From: an uncultured Acetobacteraceae bacterium
Lineage (GTDB): Bacteria; Pseudomonadota; Alphaproteobacteria; Acetobacterales; Acetobacteraceae
Length of the DNA stretch: 40,820 bases
Direction of reading: 5' to 3'
Assembly (NCBI GenBank): GCA_937873095.1
Contig: CALMVI010000102.1
Span: 1-40,820, forward strand
Below the pieces are notes generated by a model. The model was given only the letters and a program-made list of their open reading frames with translations. It was not told where the DNA came from and made no database searches. This document shows positions 32,703 through 40,820 of this stretch, piece by piece (the first letter of the stretch is position 1; each line of letters starts with the position of its first letter). Both the position numbers and the translations under genes were made by a program.

Positions 32703-34127
32703 GTTGCGCATCCGCACGCCGAGGACGAAGCCGAACAGGCCGAGCAGGACGGTGCCCAGCACCGTCTGCACGCTGGACAGCAGCACGCCCAGCTGGCCTG
32801 ACGGCGTCAGCCCGACCTCCGACGTACCGACGGTCGTCATCGAGTCGAGGCTGAACAGAAGGTAGTCCACCGGCCGGAACGCCGAAGCCGGCGCCAGCCC
32901 GCCTGCGCCGCGCGGGTGCAGGCAGCCGGCGAGCCAGTAGACGACGGCGAACCCGAGCAGCACCGCCAGGAACGCCCGCAGCACCCGGCCCACGCTCTCC
33001 CCATAGTCGCAGAGCCATTCCGACAGGCAGTCGTTCAGCCAGCGCAGGCCGAAGCGCAGCGCCGCGCGGCGCTCGCCGGCTCCGAACGCCGCGGCGGCGC
33101 GCTGGCGATGCAGCTGCTTGTCCATCCTGCGGCGCCTGCGGAACGCCCAGCTGGCGTCCTGCGCGCTGCCCAGCGAGCGGAAGTTCTGCTCCAGCACGAT
33201 GTAGCTTTCCACCGCCGCCTCCCACTCGCCCGCGGCCTCCTCGCCCGTGGCGCCGCCCAGCTGGACGGCGCGCATGCGCGTGCGGTCCAGCCAGGCATTG
33301 GCGAAGCGGGCATGGCGCAGCGTGCAGGAGGTCAGCGGAACGTGCGGCAGCACGGCCTCGCTGAGGTCGGCGCCGGAGAGGTCAGCGCCGTCCAGCACCG
33401 CGTCACGCAGGTTGGCGCCGCGGAACCGCGCGCCCGCCAGCCTGGCGCGCCGGAGCGTGGCGCCGCCGAGATCGGCCCCTGCCAGGTCGGCGCCGCCCAG
33501 CTCCGCCTCGTCCAGGCGCGCGTGGCGGAAATCGGCGCGCTGCGCCTCGATCCGGCCGAGCTGCGCGCCCCACAGATCGGCGCCGGACAGGTCCGCCCCA
33601 TCCATCACCGCGCCGGTGAAGCGGGCAAAGCGCAGCCTGGCGCGGGCCAGCCTGGCATCCTCCAGCAATGCGGAGGAGAAATCGGCTTCCCCCGCATCGA
33701 CTTCGGTGAGGTCGGCGCCGATCAGGTCGGCTTCCCGCAAATTGGCCTGTTCGAGCCTGGCGCCGGCAAGGACGATGTTGCTGCCGCCCGCCCCGCTCAG
33801 ATCGGCGCCCGTCAGGTCCGCCCGGCTCAGCTGCGCCGCGCGCAGACTGGCGCCGGCGAGCGACCGGCCGGCCAGGCACAGGCCGCCTGCCGACGCGTCC
33901 CACCAGGGCGCCCCCCGGCCGCGCCCGCCCAGGGCGGCGGCCGACACGTCCGCGCGGTCGTAGCAGCGGCGGCTCTCGCCGCCCGGCGGGCAGGCCGCCA
34001 GGGCGATCAGCGCCTCGGTCGCGGCCGGATCGGCGTCCGGCAGGCGACCCCTGGATCTGGCCGGCACGGCGGATGGCGTGGCGGCCGCAGGCACTGCAGG
34101 GGGCAGGGCGTTCGGCGGTTCAGGCAC
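32700..34127 (-). CDS. Pentapeptide-repeat protein with C-terminal ion-channel (2TM) domain
   Basis: The 475-residue protein has an N-terminal Pro/Ala leader. A long run of pentapeptide repeats follows (about 88-290; A(D/N)LxxADLSGADL pattern), forming a right-handed beta-helix. Next comes a helical linker rich in basic residues (about 300-370) and a two-helix pore domain (about 380-475). The pore loop reads SLDSMTTVGTSEVG, with T432-V433-G434-T435-S436 where potassium channels have TVGYG, so selectivity may differ. The GTG at 34127 overlaps the end of the response regulator gene by 8 bases, which suggests coupling to the signalling cassette. The stop falls in the dual-hairpin element. Confidence 0.83.
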   Translation of the reverse strand: MPEPPNALPPAVPAAATPSAVPARSRGRLPDADPAATEALIALAACPPGGESRRCYDRADVSAAALGGRGRGAPWWDASAGGLCLAGRSLAGASLRAAQLSRADLTGADLSGAGGSNIVLAGARLEQANLREADLIGADLTEVDAGEADFSSALLEDARLARARLRFARFTGAVMDGADLSGADLWGAQLGRIEAQRADFRHARLDEAELGGADLAGADLGGATLRRARLAGARFRGANLRDAVLDGADLSGADLSEAVLPHVPLTSCTLRHARFANAWLDRTRMRAVQLGGATGEEAAGEWEAAVESYIVLEQNFRSLGSAQDASWAFRRRRRMDKQLHRQRAAAAFGAGERRAALRFGLRWLNDCLSEWLCDYGESVGRVLRAFLAVLLGFAVVYWLAGCLHPRGAGGLAPASAFRPVDYLLFSLDSMTTVGTSEVGLTPSGQLGVLLSSVQTVLGTVLLGLFGFVLGVRMRN

Positions 34128-34488
34128 TGGCCGGCGCCAGCGCCTCGATCTGCGTCAGCAGGCGGGAGAACTCGATCGGCTTGGCGTGGTAGTCGTCGCA
34201 GCCCGCGGCCAGCGCCTTTTCACGGTCGCCCGACATCGCGTGCGCGGTCAGGGCGATGATCGGGATGCCCGCCGTGGCGGCAGCACCCTTGAGGGTGCGG
34301 GCCACCGTCCAGCCGTCGACCAGCGGCAGGTTCATGTCCAGCAGGATCAGGTGGGGGAGACCGGCGGTGGCGCGGTCGAGCCCGGCCTGCCCGTCGGTCG
34401 CGACCTCGACCGCGTAGCCCCTGCGCGACAGCCTTCGGGACAGGAAGTCCCAGATCTCCTCGTGGTCCTCGACTAGAAGCAGGCGCAT
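34120..34488 (-). CDS. Single-domain response regulator (REC)
   Basis: The 122-residue protein is only a receiver domain: acidic pair E7-D8, phospho-acceptor D51 in LLDMNLP, T81 in ALTAHA and K103 in HAKP. It has no output domain, so it acts by protein contact or in a phosphorelay. The ATG at 34488 starts MRLLLVEDHEE. It lies 32 bases after the hybrid kinase and overlaps the channel gene start. It is clearly a paralogue of the receiver at 37536-37922. Confidence 0.92.
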   Translation of the reverse strand: MRLLLVEDHEEIWDFLSRRLSRRGYAVEVATDGQAGLDRATAGLPHLILLDMNLPLVDGWTVARTLKGAAATAGIPIIALTAHAMSGDREKALAAGCDDYHAKPIEFSRLLTQIEALAPASA

Positions 34489-34520
34489 GGCATCTCCGGG
34501 CGCCGAGCCGGCGCAACATG

Positions 34521-37427
34521 TCAGTGGGCGGCGGGGGCGGGCAGCTCGCCGTGCCCCGCCTCGACCGCCGGCGTGAGCAGCCGCAACTCGCCTGCGAGCT
34601 GCTTGAGGTTCGTCTGGCCCTTGCTCAGCACCCGGTCGGCCCCGTCGAGCCGGCGGCGCTCCTCGGCGTCGAGGTCGCGCGCCGTCAGCACCACCACGGG
34701 GATGTGCTCGCAACCCGGCCGCCGGCGCAGCTCGTGCAGGAAGGCGAACCCGTCCATCAGCGGCATCGTCAGGTCGAGCAGGATGAGCTGCGGCGGCAGG
34801 CAGGTCACCCGCTCGAGCGCTTCCTGGCCGTTGGCCGCCTCGTCCACCGTCCAGCCGTTGCGTTCGAGCACGGTGCGCAGCCTTGCGCGCGCGTCCGGGT
34901 CGTCGTCCACCACCAGGATGTCGCCTGCATCGCCGTGGAAACGGTCCATGACCTGCTTGAGCCGGTCCCACTCCACCGGCTTGAGCACGGTGTCGGCCGC
35001 CCCCAGGGAGGCGCCGAGGCCAGGCTCGTTGACGAACGTCACCATGACGACCGGGATGGTGGCGAGCGAGGAGTCCGCCTTCAGCGTGCTGAGGACCGAC
35101 CAGCCGTCCATCTGCGGCATCATCACGTCCAGCAGGATCGCGTGCGGGCGCGCGTTGCGGGCGATCTCGATGCCGGTGCGGCCGTCGGGAGCGGTCCTGA
35201 CCCCGAAACCCTCGCGCTCGAGGAAGCGGGTCAGAAGGTCGCGCTGCGAGGGGTCGTCGTCGATGACCAGCACGGTGTGGCGCTGCCGGGCGTCGTGCGT
35301 CGCGGGGTCGCCGGCGTCGGCCGCCACGTTCTCCGGCAGCACGGCCGGCAGCCGGATGGTGAAGACCGACCCCTCGCCCGGGCGGCTGGTCACGGAGATG
35401 TCGCCGCCGAGCAGCCCGCAGAACGCGCGCGTGATCGCAAGCCCGAGGCCCGTGCCGCCGAACTTGCGCGTGGTCGACGCGTCGGCCTGGCTGAACCGCT
35501 CGAACAGGCGCGAGAGCTGCTCCGGCGTCATGCCGATCCCGCTATCGGCGACGGCGAAGATCAGCGTGTCCCCGTCGCGCTCGGCCGACAGCACGATCCG
35601 CCCGTTCTCGGTGAACTTGGCGGCGTTGCTGACCAGGTTGAACAGGCATTGGCGCAGCTTGACCTGGTCGGTGTGCATGACGCCGAGTTCGCCTCGCACG
35701 TCGATGGCGAGCTCGTTGCCCTTCTGCAGCACCAGCGAGCCGACCGTTCCCGCCACGTCGCGCACCAGCGTCTCGACCGGGAAATCCTCGGCGAACGTGG
35801 TCATCCGGTCGGCTTCGATCTTGGAGAGGTCGAGCACGTCGTTGATCAGGCTCAGCAGGTGGCGCGCGTTGGACTGGATCTTGCGCACGTCGCCGAGCAG
35901 GTGCGCCTCGCCCGTCTCCTCCATCTCCTCCTCGATCATCTCGCTGTAGCCGATCACGGCCGACAGGGGAGTGCGCAGCTCGTGGCTCATGTTGGCCAGG
36001 AACTGGCTTTTCGCGCGGTTGGCCGCCTCGGCCGCGTCCTTGGCGGCGCTCAGCTCGTCCTGCGCCGCGCGCGCCTCGGTGATGTCGGTGTGGGTGCCCA
36101 CCCACTCGCGGACCTCGCCGTCGTCCAGCAGCGGCACCGCGCGCGCCTCCATCACCCTGTACTCGCCGTCGGCGCGGCGCAGGCGGTAGTCGGCGAGGTA
36201 CGCCGAACCGGTCTCCACCGCCTCGGCCCAGCTGGTGCGCGCCGCGTCCCGGTCGTCCGGGTGCACGGCGGCGCCCCAGCCGCCGTTTTCGTACTCGGCC
36301 GCCGCCTGGCCGGTGAACGTCGTCCAGCTGGGCTGCGCCCCCTTCAGCTCGCCCGCAGGATCCGCGGTCCAGACGATGGACGCCCAGGCCTGGATCAGCG
36401 TGCGGTAGCGCTCCTCGCTCTCGCTCAGCCGACGCTCGAACCGACGCCTGACGGTCACGTCGTTGACCACGATCCCCGCCCCGGCACCACCCTCGCGCAG
36501 GTCGGAGGGCAGCGGGAAGAAGCCGAACTCGTAATCGTGCATGCGGCCGCGCCCGGAACGCTCCCGCGCGCTGAAATCGATGCCGGTCAGGGTGCGGCCA
36601 TGCTCCAGCGCCGTGGCAAGACGCGGCTGCAGGGTTTCGCGCAGGTCAGGCACCAGATCCCAGATGCTGTGGCCGGTGGCCAGGCCCAGCACCTGCTCGC
36701 TCATCGTGGCGAGCGTCTGGTTCATCTGCCGCAGGTGCAGGCCCTCGTCGAGGAAGCCCATGCCGAACGGGGCGTGGTCGAGCACGCTGCGCAGCAGGGC
36801 GACGCTCGCACGTTCGGCCCGCCGGCGCTGGTAGGCGAGCTGTGCCAGGCAGGCGAAGGCGGCCAGGGTGGCCAGGGCGGCTGCGGCGTCGAGCACGGGG
36901 GTGAGCCGGTTCTCCCGCCGTTCGGCCCGTTCGAGCTGTTGTCGGGCCGCAGCCTGCAGCCGGTCGACGGCGGCGCGCACGCGGTCCATCGACGCCTTGT
37001 CCTGCCCGGACCGGACCAGGGCGGTGGCGGCGTCCAGTCCCTGGCTGCGCCTGGCCTCGATGACGCGTCGGGCGAACTCCTGCTTGGCATCGACGAGTGT
37101 GGCCAGCACCCTGCCCGACGCATCGTCCGTGGCGATGCCCGACAGCAGCCCCGGCAGCGCGGAAAGCGCCGCGTTGTAAGGCTCGAGGTACTCGTCCGCG
37201 CCGGTCAGCGCGTAACCGCGCTCGCCGGTCTCCAGATCCTTCATCTGCGACAGCAGGCGTTCGGCCGTCACCACTGCCCCGTTATGCTCGGCTATGGCCT
37301 GACGCGCCTGCCTCGACACGGCAAGCGACCAGGCAGCGGCCGAGAGACCCGCCACGAGCAGCAATCCGGCGGTGATGCTCAGCCACCCGGCGCCGCGCCT
37401 GGCACCTCCGCCACTATCTTCGACCAT
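34521..37427 (-). CDS. Hybrid sensor histidine kinase (CHASE3-PAS-PAS-HisKA-HATPase-REC-REC)
   Basis: The 968-residue inner-membrane kinase has two helices (about 15-36 and 179-199) around a periplasmic CHASE3-like sensor ([16 protein letters not shown] at 61-76). Two PAS domains follow (about 210-325 and 335-452). The HisKA box holds H482 in [11 protein letters not shown]. The ATPase domain shows N601 in NAAKF, DSGIGM (628-633) and GGTGLGL (657-663). Two receivers follow, with D767 and D885; the first ends VLKP, while the second has VLSKG, where K936 follows Ser in place of the usual KP context. It lies between two single-domain receivers on the same strand, indicating a multistep phosphorelay. 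The signal is unknown. Confidence 0.94.
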   Translation of the reverse strand: MVEDSGGGARRGAGWLSITAGLLLVAGLSAAAWSLAVSRQARQAIAEHNGAVVTAERLLSQMKDLETGERGYALTGADEYLEPYNAALSALPGLLSGIATDDASGRVLATLVDAKQEFARRVIEARRSQGLDAATALVRSGQDKASMDRVRAAVDRLQAAARQQLERAERRENRLTPVLDAAAALATLAAFACLAQLAYQRRRAERASVALLRSVLDHAPFGMGFLDEGLHLRQMNQTLATMSEQVLGLATGHSIWDLVPDLRETLQPRLATALEHGRTLTGIDFSARERSGRGRMHDYEFGFFPLPSDLREGGAGAGIVVNDVTVRRRFERRLSESEERYRTLIQAWASIVWTADPAGELKGAQPSWTTFTGQAAAEYENGGWGAAVHPDDRDAARTSWAEAVETGSAYLADYRLRRADGEYRVMEARAVPLLDDGEVREWVGTHTDITEARAAQDELSAAKDAAEAANRAKSQFLANMSHELRTPLSAVIGYSEMIEEEMEETGEAHLLGDVRKIQSNARHLLSLINDVLDLSKIEADRMTTFAEDFPVETLVRDVAGTVGSLVLQKGNELAIDVRGELGVMHTDQVKLRQCLFNLVSNAAKFTENGRIVLSAERDGDTLIFAVADSGIGMTPEQLSRLFERFSQADASTTRKFGGTGLGLAITRAFCGLLGGDISVTSRPGEGSVFTIRLPAVLPENVAADAGDPATHDARQRHTVLVIDDDPSQRDLLTRFLEREGFGVRTAPDGRTGIEIARNARPHAILLDVMMPQMDGWSVLSTLKADSSLATIPVVMVTFVNEPGLGASLGAADTVLKPVEWDRLKQVMDRFHGDAGDILVVDDDPDARARLRTVLERNGWTVDEAANGQEALERVTCLPPQLILLDLTMPLMDGFAFLHELRRRPGCEHIPVVVLTARDLDAEERRRLDGADRVLSKGQTNLKQLAGELRLLTPAVEAGHGELPAPAAH

Positions 37428-37535
37428 GTCTGTCCACCCGAGGCGTAGATGCTCTACGCAGCGCCTGTCGGGACGTTCCTGCGCCGCCCTCCCCGCGCGT
37501 GACCGCTCGCCCGCAGCACGGCCAGGGGCGTGCCG

Positions 37536-37922
37536 TCAGCCGGACGCGTCCTCGCGCTTGAGCAGCGCGTCGTCGATCTGGACCAGCAGGCCGGGCATGT
37601 CGACCGGCTTGGAATGATAGTCGTCGCAGCCCGCGTCCAGCGCGCGCGCCCGGTCGCCCGCCATCGCGTGCGCGGTGAGCGCGATGATGGCGACCTGGGA
37701 GGCGGGCGGCGGCCCGGCCCGCAGCGTCTTGGCCACCGTCCAGCCGTCCATCACCGGCAGGTCCATGTCCAGCAGGACGATGTCGGGCGCTTCGGCCGCG
37801 ACCTGGTCGAGCGCCTGCTGCCCGTCATGCGCCAGCACCACCTCGAAGCCGCGACGCCGCAGCCGGCGGGACAGGAAGTCCCACAGCTCCTCGTGATCCT
37901 CGACCAGCAAGATCTTCGTCAT
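37536..37922 (-). CDS. Single-domain response regulator (REC)
   Basis: The 128-residue receiver has E8-D9, D52 in LLDMDLPVMDGW, T83 and K105 in HSKP. It shares WDFLSRRL, MDxPxxDGWTVAxTL and AGCDDYHxKP with the receiver downstream of the kinase, so the two arose by duplication. The ATG at 37922 begins MTKILLVEDHEE; an in-frame upstream extension is arginine-rich and unlikely. It is the first gene of the leftward signalling cassette, about 108 bases before the kinase, and divergent from the AI-2E permease gene. Confidence 0.91.
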   Translation of the reverse strand: MTKILLVEDHEELWDFLSRRLRRRGFEVVLAHDGQQALDQVAAEAPDIVLLDMDLPVMDGWTVAKTLRAGPPPASQVAIIALTAHAMAGDRARALDAGCDDYHSKPVDMPGLLVQIDDALLKREDASG

Positions 37923-38037
37923 GTCGTAGGGCCTCCTGCGCCGCGGGCGTAACGCGCCATAGCTCGCCCCGGACATCGCCGATGACGGAACTTACCGCCA
38001 ATCTCGTCTTTGCAGTATCGCAGCGGCAGGCAGGACG

Positions 38038-39906
38038 ATGACAGCCTCCACCCAGATCACGCTTCCTTCGGCAAACCACTCCTACAGCGTCGACCAGCCC
38101 GCGGGCACCACCCGGCGGGCGGGGCTGGCCGCCCTGAACGCCGGCGCCGTCGTGGTCGCAGGCCTCTATCTCGGGCGGGAGCTGCTGGTGCCGATCGTGC
38201 TGGCCGTGCTGCTGGCCTTCGTGCTGGCGCCGCCCGTGGTGCTGCTGCAGCGGGCCAGGCTCGGCAAGACGTTCTCCGTGCTGCTGACGGTCGTGCTGGC
38301 CTTCGTGGCGATCGGCGGCATCGGCCTGGTGGTGTGGCGGCAGGCCAGCGCCCTGGCCGACAACCTGCCGAGCTACGGCGCCACCATCCAGCACAAGATC
38401 GCCACCCTGCCGATGGGGCAGCAGATCGCCGAGCAGCTCGACAGCGTGCTGCACCCGGTGCTGGGAACCGCGGCCGTCGACAAGCTCGGCGGCGGCCCGG
38501 TCCGCACCAACGTCGCGGTCGTCGCGGCCAAGCCCGCTGGGCAGGCGGGAGGCGGCAACTCGACCCTGGTCGTGGTGAAGACCGTGGTGCAGCCGCTGCT
38601 CGGGCCGCTGGCGACGCTTGGCGTGGTGCTGATCTTCGTCGTCTTCGTGCTGCTGTTCCGGGAGGATCTGCGCGACCGGCTGGTGCGGCTGGTCGGGCGG
38701 CAGGACCTGCACCGCACCATCCTTGCGATGAACGACGCGGCGTCGCGGCTGTCGCGCTTCTTCTTGATCCAGGTGGCGCTGAACACCGGGTTCGGCGTGT
38801 TCATCGCCGCAGGCCTGGCGGCCGCCGGCCTGCCCAACCCGGTGCTGTGGGGCATCCTGGCCGCGCTGATGCGCTTCGTGCCGTTCATCGGCACCTACAT
38901 CGCGCTGGCGCCGCCGCTGCTGCTGGCGCTGGCGGTCGCACCCGGCTGGACGATGGCGCTGATCGTGCTGCTGCTGTTCGTGGTGAGCGAGCTGATCATG
39001 GGCCAGGTGATCGAGCCGCTGCTCTACGGCCACAGCACGGGCATGTCGCCGATCGCGGTAATCCTGTCGGCCACGTTCTGGGCGTTCCTGTGGGGGCCGG
39101 TGGGCCTGCTGCTGGCCACCCCGCTGACGGTCTGCCTGGTGGTGATCGGGCGCCATGTCGACGCGCTGAGCTTCCTCGAGGTCATGCTGGGCGACGAGCC
39201 GCCGCTGGCGCCGGCAGAGACGTTCTACCAGCGCGCCCTGGAGGGCAACGCGCGCGAGCTCGTCAAGCAGGCGAAGCTCGCGATCGGCCGCAGCTCGCTG
39301 GCCGAATACTACGACCACGTGGCCATGGAGGGCCTGGCGCTGGCACAGACCGACCTCGCGCGCGACGCGCTGGCGTTCGAGCGGCTGGAGGCGATCCACG
39401 CGCATATCGAACGCCTGCTGGCCGAGCTGGCGCAGGGCCGCCAGGCGGTGCCTGCGGGCGAGGCGCCGGTGCCCCACGACTGGCAGCAGGAGGGTGCGGT
39501 CGTCTGCATCCCTGCCCGCGGCCAGCTGGACGACCTGGCCGCCACGATGGCGATGCAGGTGCTGCAGGGCGCGGGGTTCGGCGCCTCATGCCTCTCCAAC
39601 CTGGTGCTGGGCGCGCGCGACCCGGCCGAGGCGGGGATCGGCCAGGCCAGGCTCTGCTGCCTGTCGGTCCTCGAACAGGGCAGCAGCCCGTCGGCGGTGC
39701 GCTACCTGCTCAAGCGGATCGGCAGGCAGATGCCGCACGCCGCCGTGGTCGTCTGCCTGTGGCACGCGTCCGGCAACAGCCCGATGCTGGCGGCGCTGCG
39801 GTCGGAGGGCAGCCAGGAGACGATCGTGCTCTCGCTCGGCGAGCTGGCGGCGCTGACCCGGGCGATCTGCGCCCGCCAGCCGAGGCCGGTGGCGCTGCCG
39901 GCCTGA
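38038..39906 (+). CDS. AI-2E family transporter with soluble C-terminal domain
   Basis: Residues about 30-375 of this 622-residue protein form the AI-2E/PerM-type permease, with about eight helices and the conserved MRFVPFIGTYIALAPP and VIEPLLYGHSTGMSPIAVI. Members export small molecules, although autoinducer transport is unproven for most. The remaining about 245 residues are soluble: a helical linker (380-470) and an alpha/beta domain (about 483-610) with VVCIPARGQLDDLAATMAMQ and a later VVVCLWHASGN. Its strand-helix pattern recalls cobalamin-binding-like Rossmann domains, but no DxHxxG motif is visible. The ATG at 38038 follows AGGACG. It is divergent from the response regulator. Confidence 0.85.
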   Translation: MTASTQITLPSANHSYSVDQPAGTTRRAGLAALNAGAVVVAGLYLGRELLVPIVLAVLLAFVLAPPVVLLQRARLGKTFSVLLTVVLAFVAIGGIGLVVWRQASALADNLPSYGATIQHKIATLPMGQQIAEQLDSVLHPVLGTAAVDKLGGGPVRTNVAVVAAKPAGQAGGGNSTLVVVKTVVQPLLGPLATLGVVLIFVVFVLLFREDLRDRLVRLVGRQDLHRTILAMNDAASRLSRFFLIQVALNTGFGVFIAAGLAAAGLPNPVLWGILAALMRFVPFIGTYIALAPPLLLALAVAPGWTMALIVLLLFVVSELIMGQVIEPLLYGHSTGMSPIAVILSATFWAFLWGPVGLLLATPLTVCLVVIGRHVDALSFLEVMLGDEPPLAPAETFYQRALEGNARELVKQAKLAIGRSSLAEYYDHVAMEGLALAQTDLARDALAFERLEAIHAHIERLLAELAQGRQAVPAGEAPVPHDWQQEGAVVCIPARGQLDDLAATMAMQVLQGAGFGASCLSNLVLGARDPAEAGIGQARLCCLSVLEQGSSPSAVRYLLKRIGRQMPHAAVVVCLWHASGNSPMLAALRSEGSQETIVLSLGELAALTRAICARQPRPVALPA

Positions 39907-39933
39907 GCCGCGCCGGGCGTTGGTGGGGGCGGG

Positions 39934-40428
<495 letters not shown>

Positions 40429-40820
40429 ATGGTTATCGACACCTCCGCTGTTGTCGCCATCTTGTTGAATGAGGCAGATGCAGTCCTTTACGCAACAACG
40501 CTGCAGACAGCCTCGCCGCGCCTTCTGTCGGCCGTAACGCGGGTGGAGCTATCTTTCGTGATCGAAGGTCGCAAAGGCGAGAAGGGTCGGGTTGAACTAG
40601 AACAATTTCTTGCAGTGCTCGACGGCGACATTGTTCCCGTCACGCCGCAGCATGTCACCTTCGCGATCCAGGCGTTTCGCACGTATGGCAAGGGGCGCCA
40701 TCCGGCGGCACTGAACATCGGCGACTGCTTTTCCTACGCACTGGCAGAGGCGACCGGGTATCCGCTGCTGTTCAAGGGAAACGATTTTGCGCATACCGAT
40801 CTGCAATCCGCACTGGCCGG
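40429..40820 (+). CDS. vapC: VapC-type PIN-domain ribonuclease toxin (runs off the window)
   Basis: At least 130 residues are present, and the reading frame is open to the window end; probably only a few residues are missing. PIN-domain acidic residues are visible: D4 in MVIDTSA, E in TRVELSF, D in NIGDCFSYALA and D in KGNDFAHTD. VapC toxins cleave tRNA or rRNA when freed from VapB. The start abuts the vapB stop. The GKGRHPAALNIGDCF segment is highly typical of the family. Confidence 0.92.
   Translation, partial: MVIDTSAVVAILLNEADAVLYATTLQTASPRLLSAVTRVELSFVIEGRKGEKGRVELEQFLAVLDGDIVPVTPQHVTFAIQAFRTYGKGRHPAALNIGDCFSYALAEATGYPLLFKGNDFAHTDLQSALA

Noticed and set aside
34518-37448. Very long open frame (976 codons) on the plus strand
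   Set aside because: It is antisense to the hybrid kinase, is rich in Arg/His/Gln and has no domain; high GC keeps the opposite frame open.

Overview
The window is GC-rich and gene-dense, with many ATGA and GTGA start/stop overlaps. Its gene content (LptF/LptG, DUF1489, the DUF6111-CCA transferase pair, GloB beside a methyltransferase, a FtsL-like protein with an alphaproteobacterial-type core, VapBC) points to an alphaproteobacterium, most likely Rhodospirillales/Acetobacteraceae. That placement is an inference from gene families. No rRNA, tRNA, CRISPR array or insertion sequence was recognised, and no gene-free stretch exceeds about 300 bases; the longest is 30801-31050, where only a possible promoter would fit.

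Layout. 92-10996 is an envelope/glycan block. It holds a radical SAM protein translationally coupled to a GT4 glycosyltransferase, divergent from lptF-lptG. A leftward operon gloB, DXD glycosyltransferase, inositol-phosphate-type cytidylyltransferase and CDP-alcohol phosphatidyltransferase follows. A rightward operon holds a methyltransferase, a GT-C-like membrane glycosyltransferase and two small unknown proteins. 11094-15624 holds putA coupled to an epoxide-hydrolase-like gene, divergent from a DUF1489 gene. 15625-20837 holds a long inverted repeat, a frameshifted small Cys-rich gene, ybdD and cstA, two coupled unknown genes and a secreted TIGR03803-repeat protein. 20865-27083 holds moaD-moaE coupled to a flavin monooxygenase, a secreted TAP-like hydrolase, a small DUF6111-like membrane protein, the CCA-adding enzyme and a TetR regulator. 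27135-30800 holds a free-standing RND-transporter fragment, a lactate permease and a convergent amino-acid permease. 31051-34127 holds a FtsL-like protein with a Tyr/Pro/Gly tail and a pentapeptide-repeat ion-channel protein. 34120-37922 is a signalling cassette: a hybrid CHASE3 histidine kinase flanked by two similar single-domain response regulators. 38038-40820 holds an AI-2E-family permease with a soluble C-terminal domain, a 3' remnant of guaB, and a vapBC toxin-antitoxin module running off the window.

The most notable undescribed-looking items are these. Two elements of exactly the same length (104 bp), each made of two hairpins with the same outer arms but different stems, lie beside the lactate permease and the channel gene. 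A split pair resembles the two halves of IPCT/DIPP synthase. A TetR gene with an operator-like palindrome precedes a stand-alone RND porter fragment. The channel protein carries TVGTS where TVGYG is usual. The FtsL-like protein carries long low-complexity extensions.
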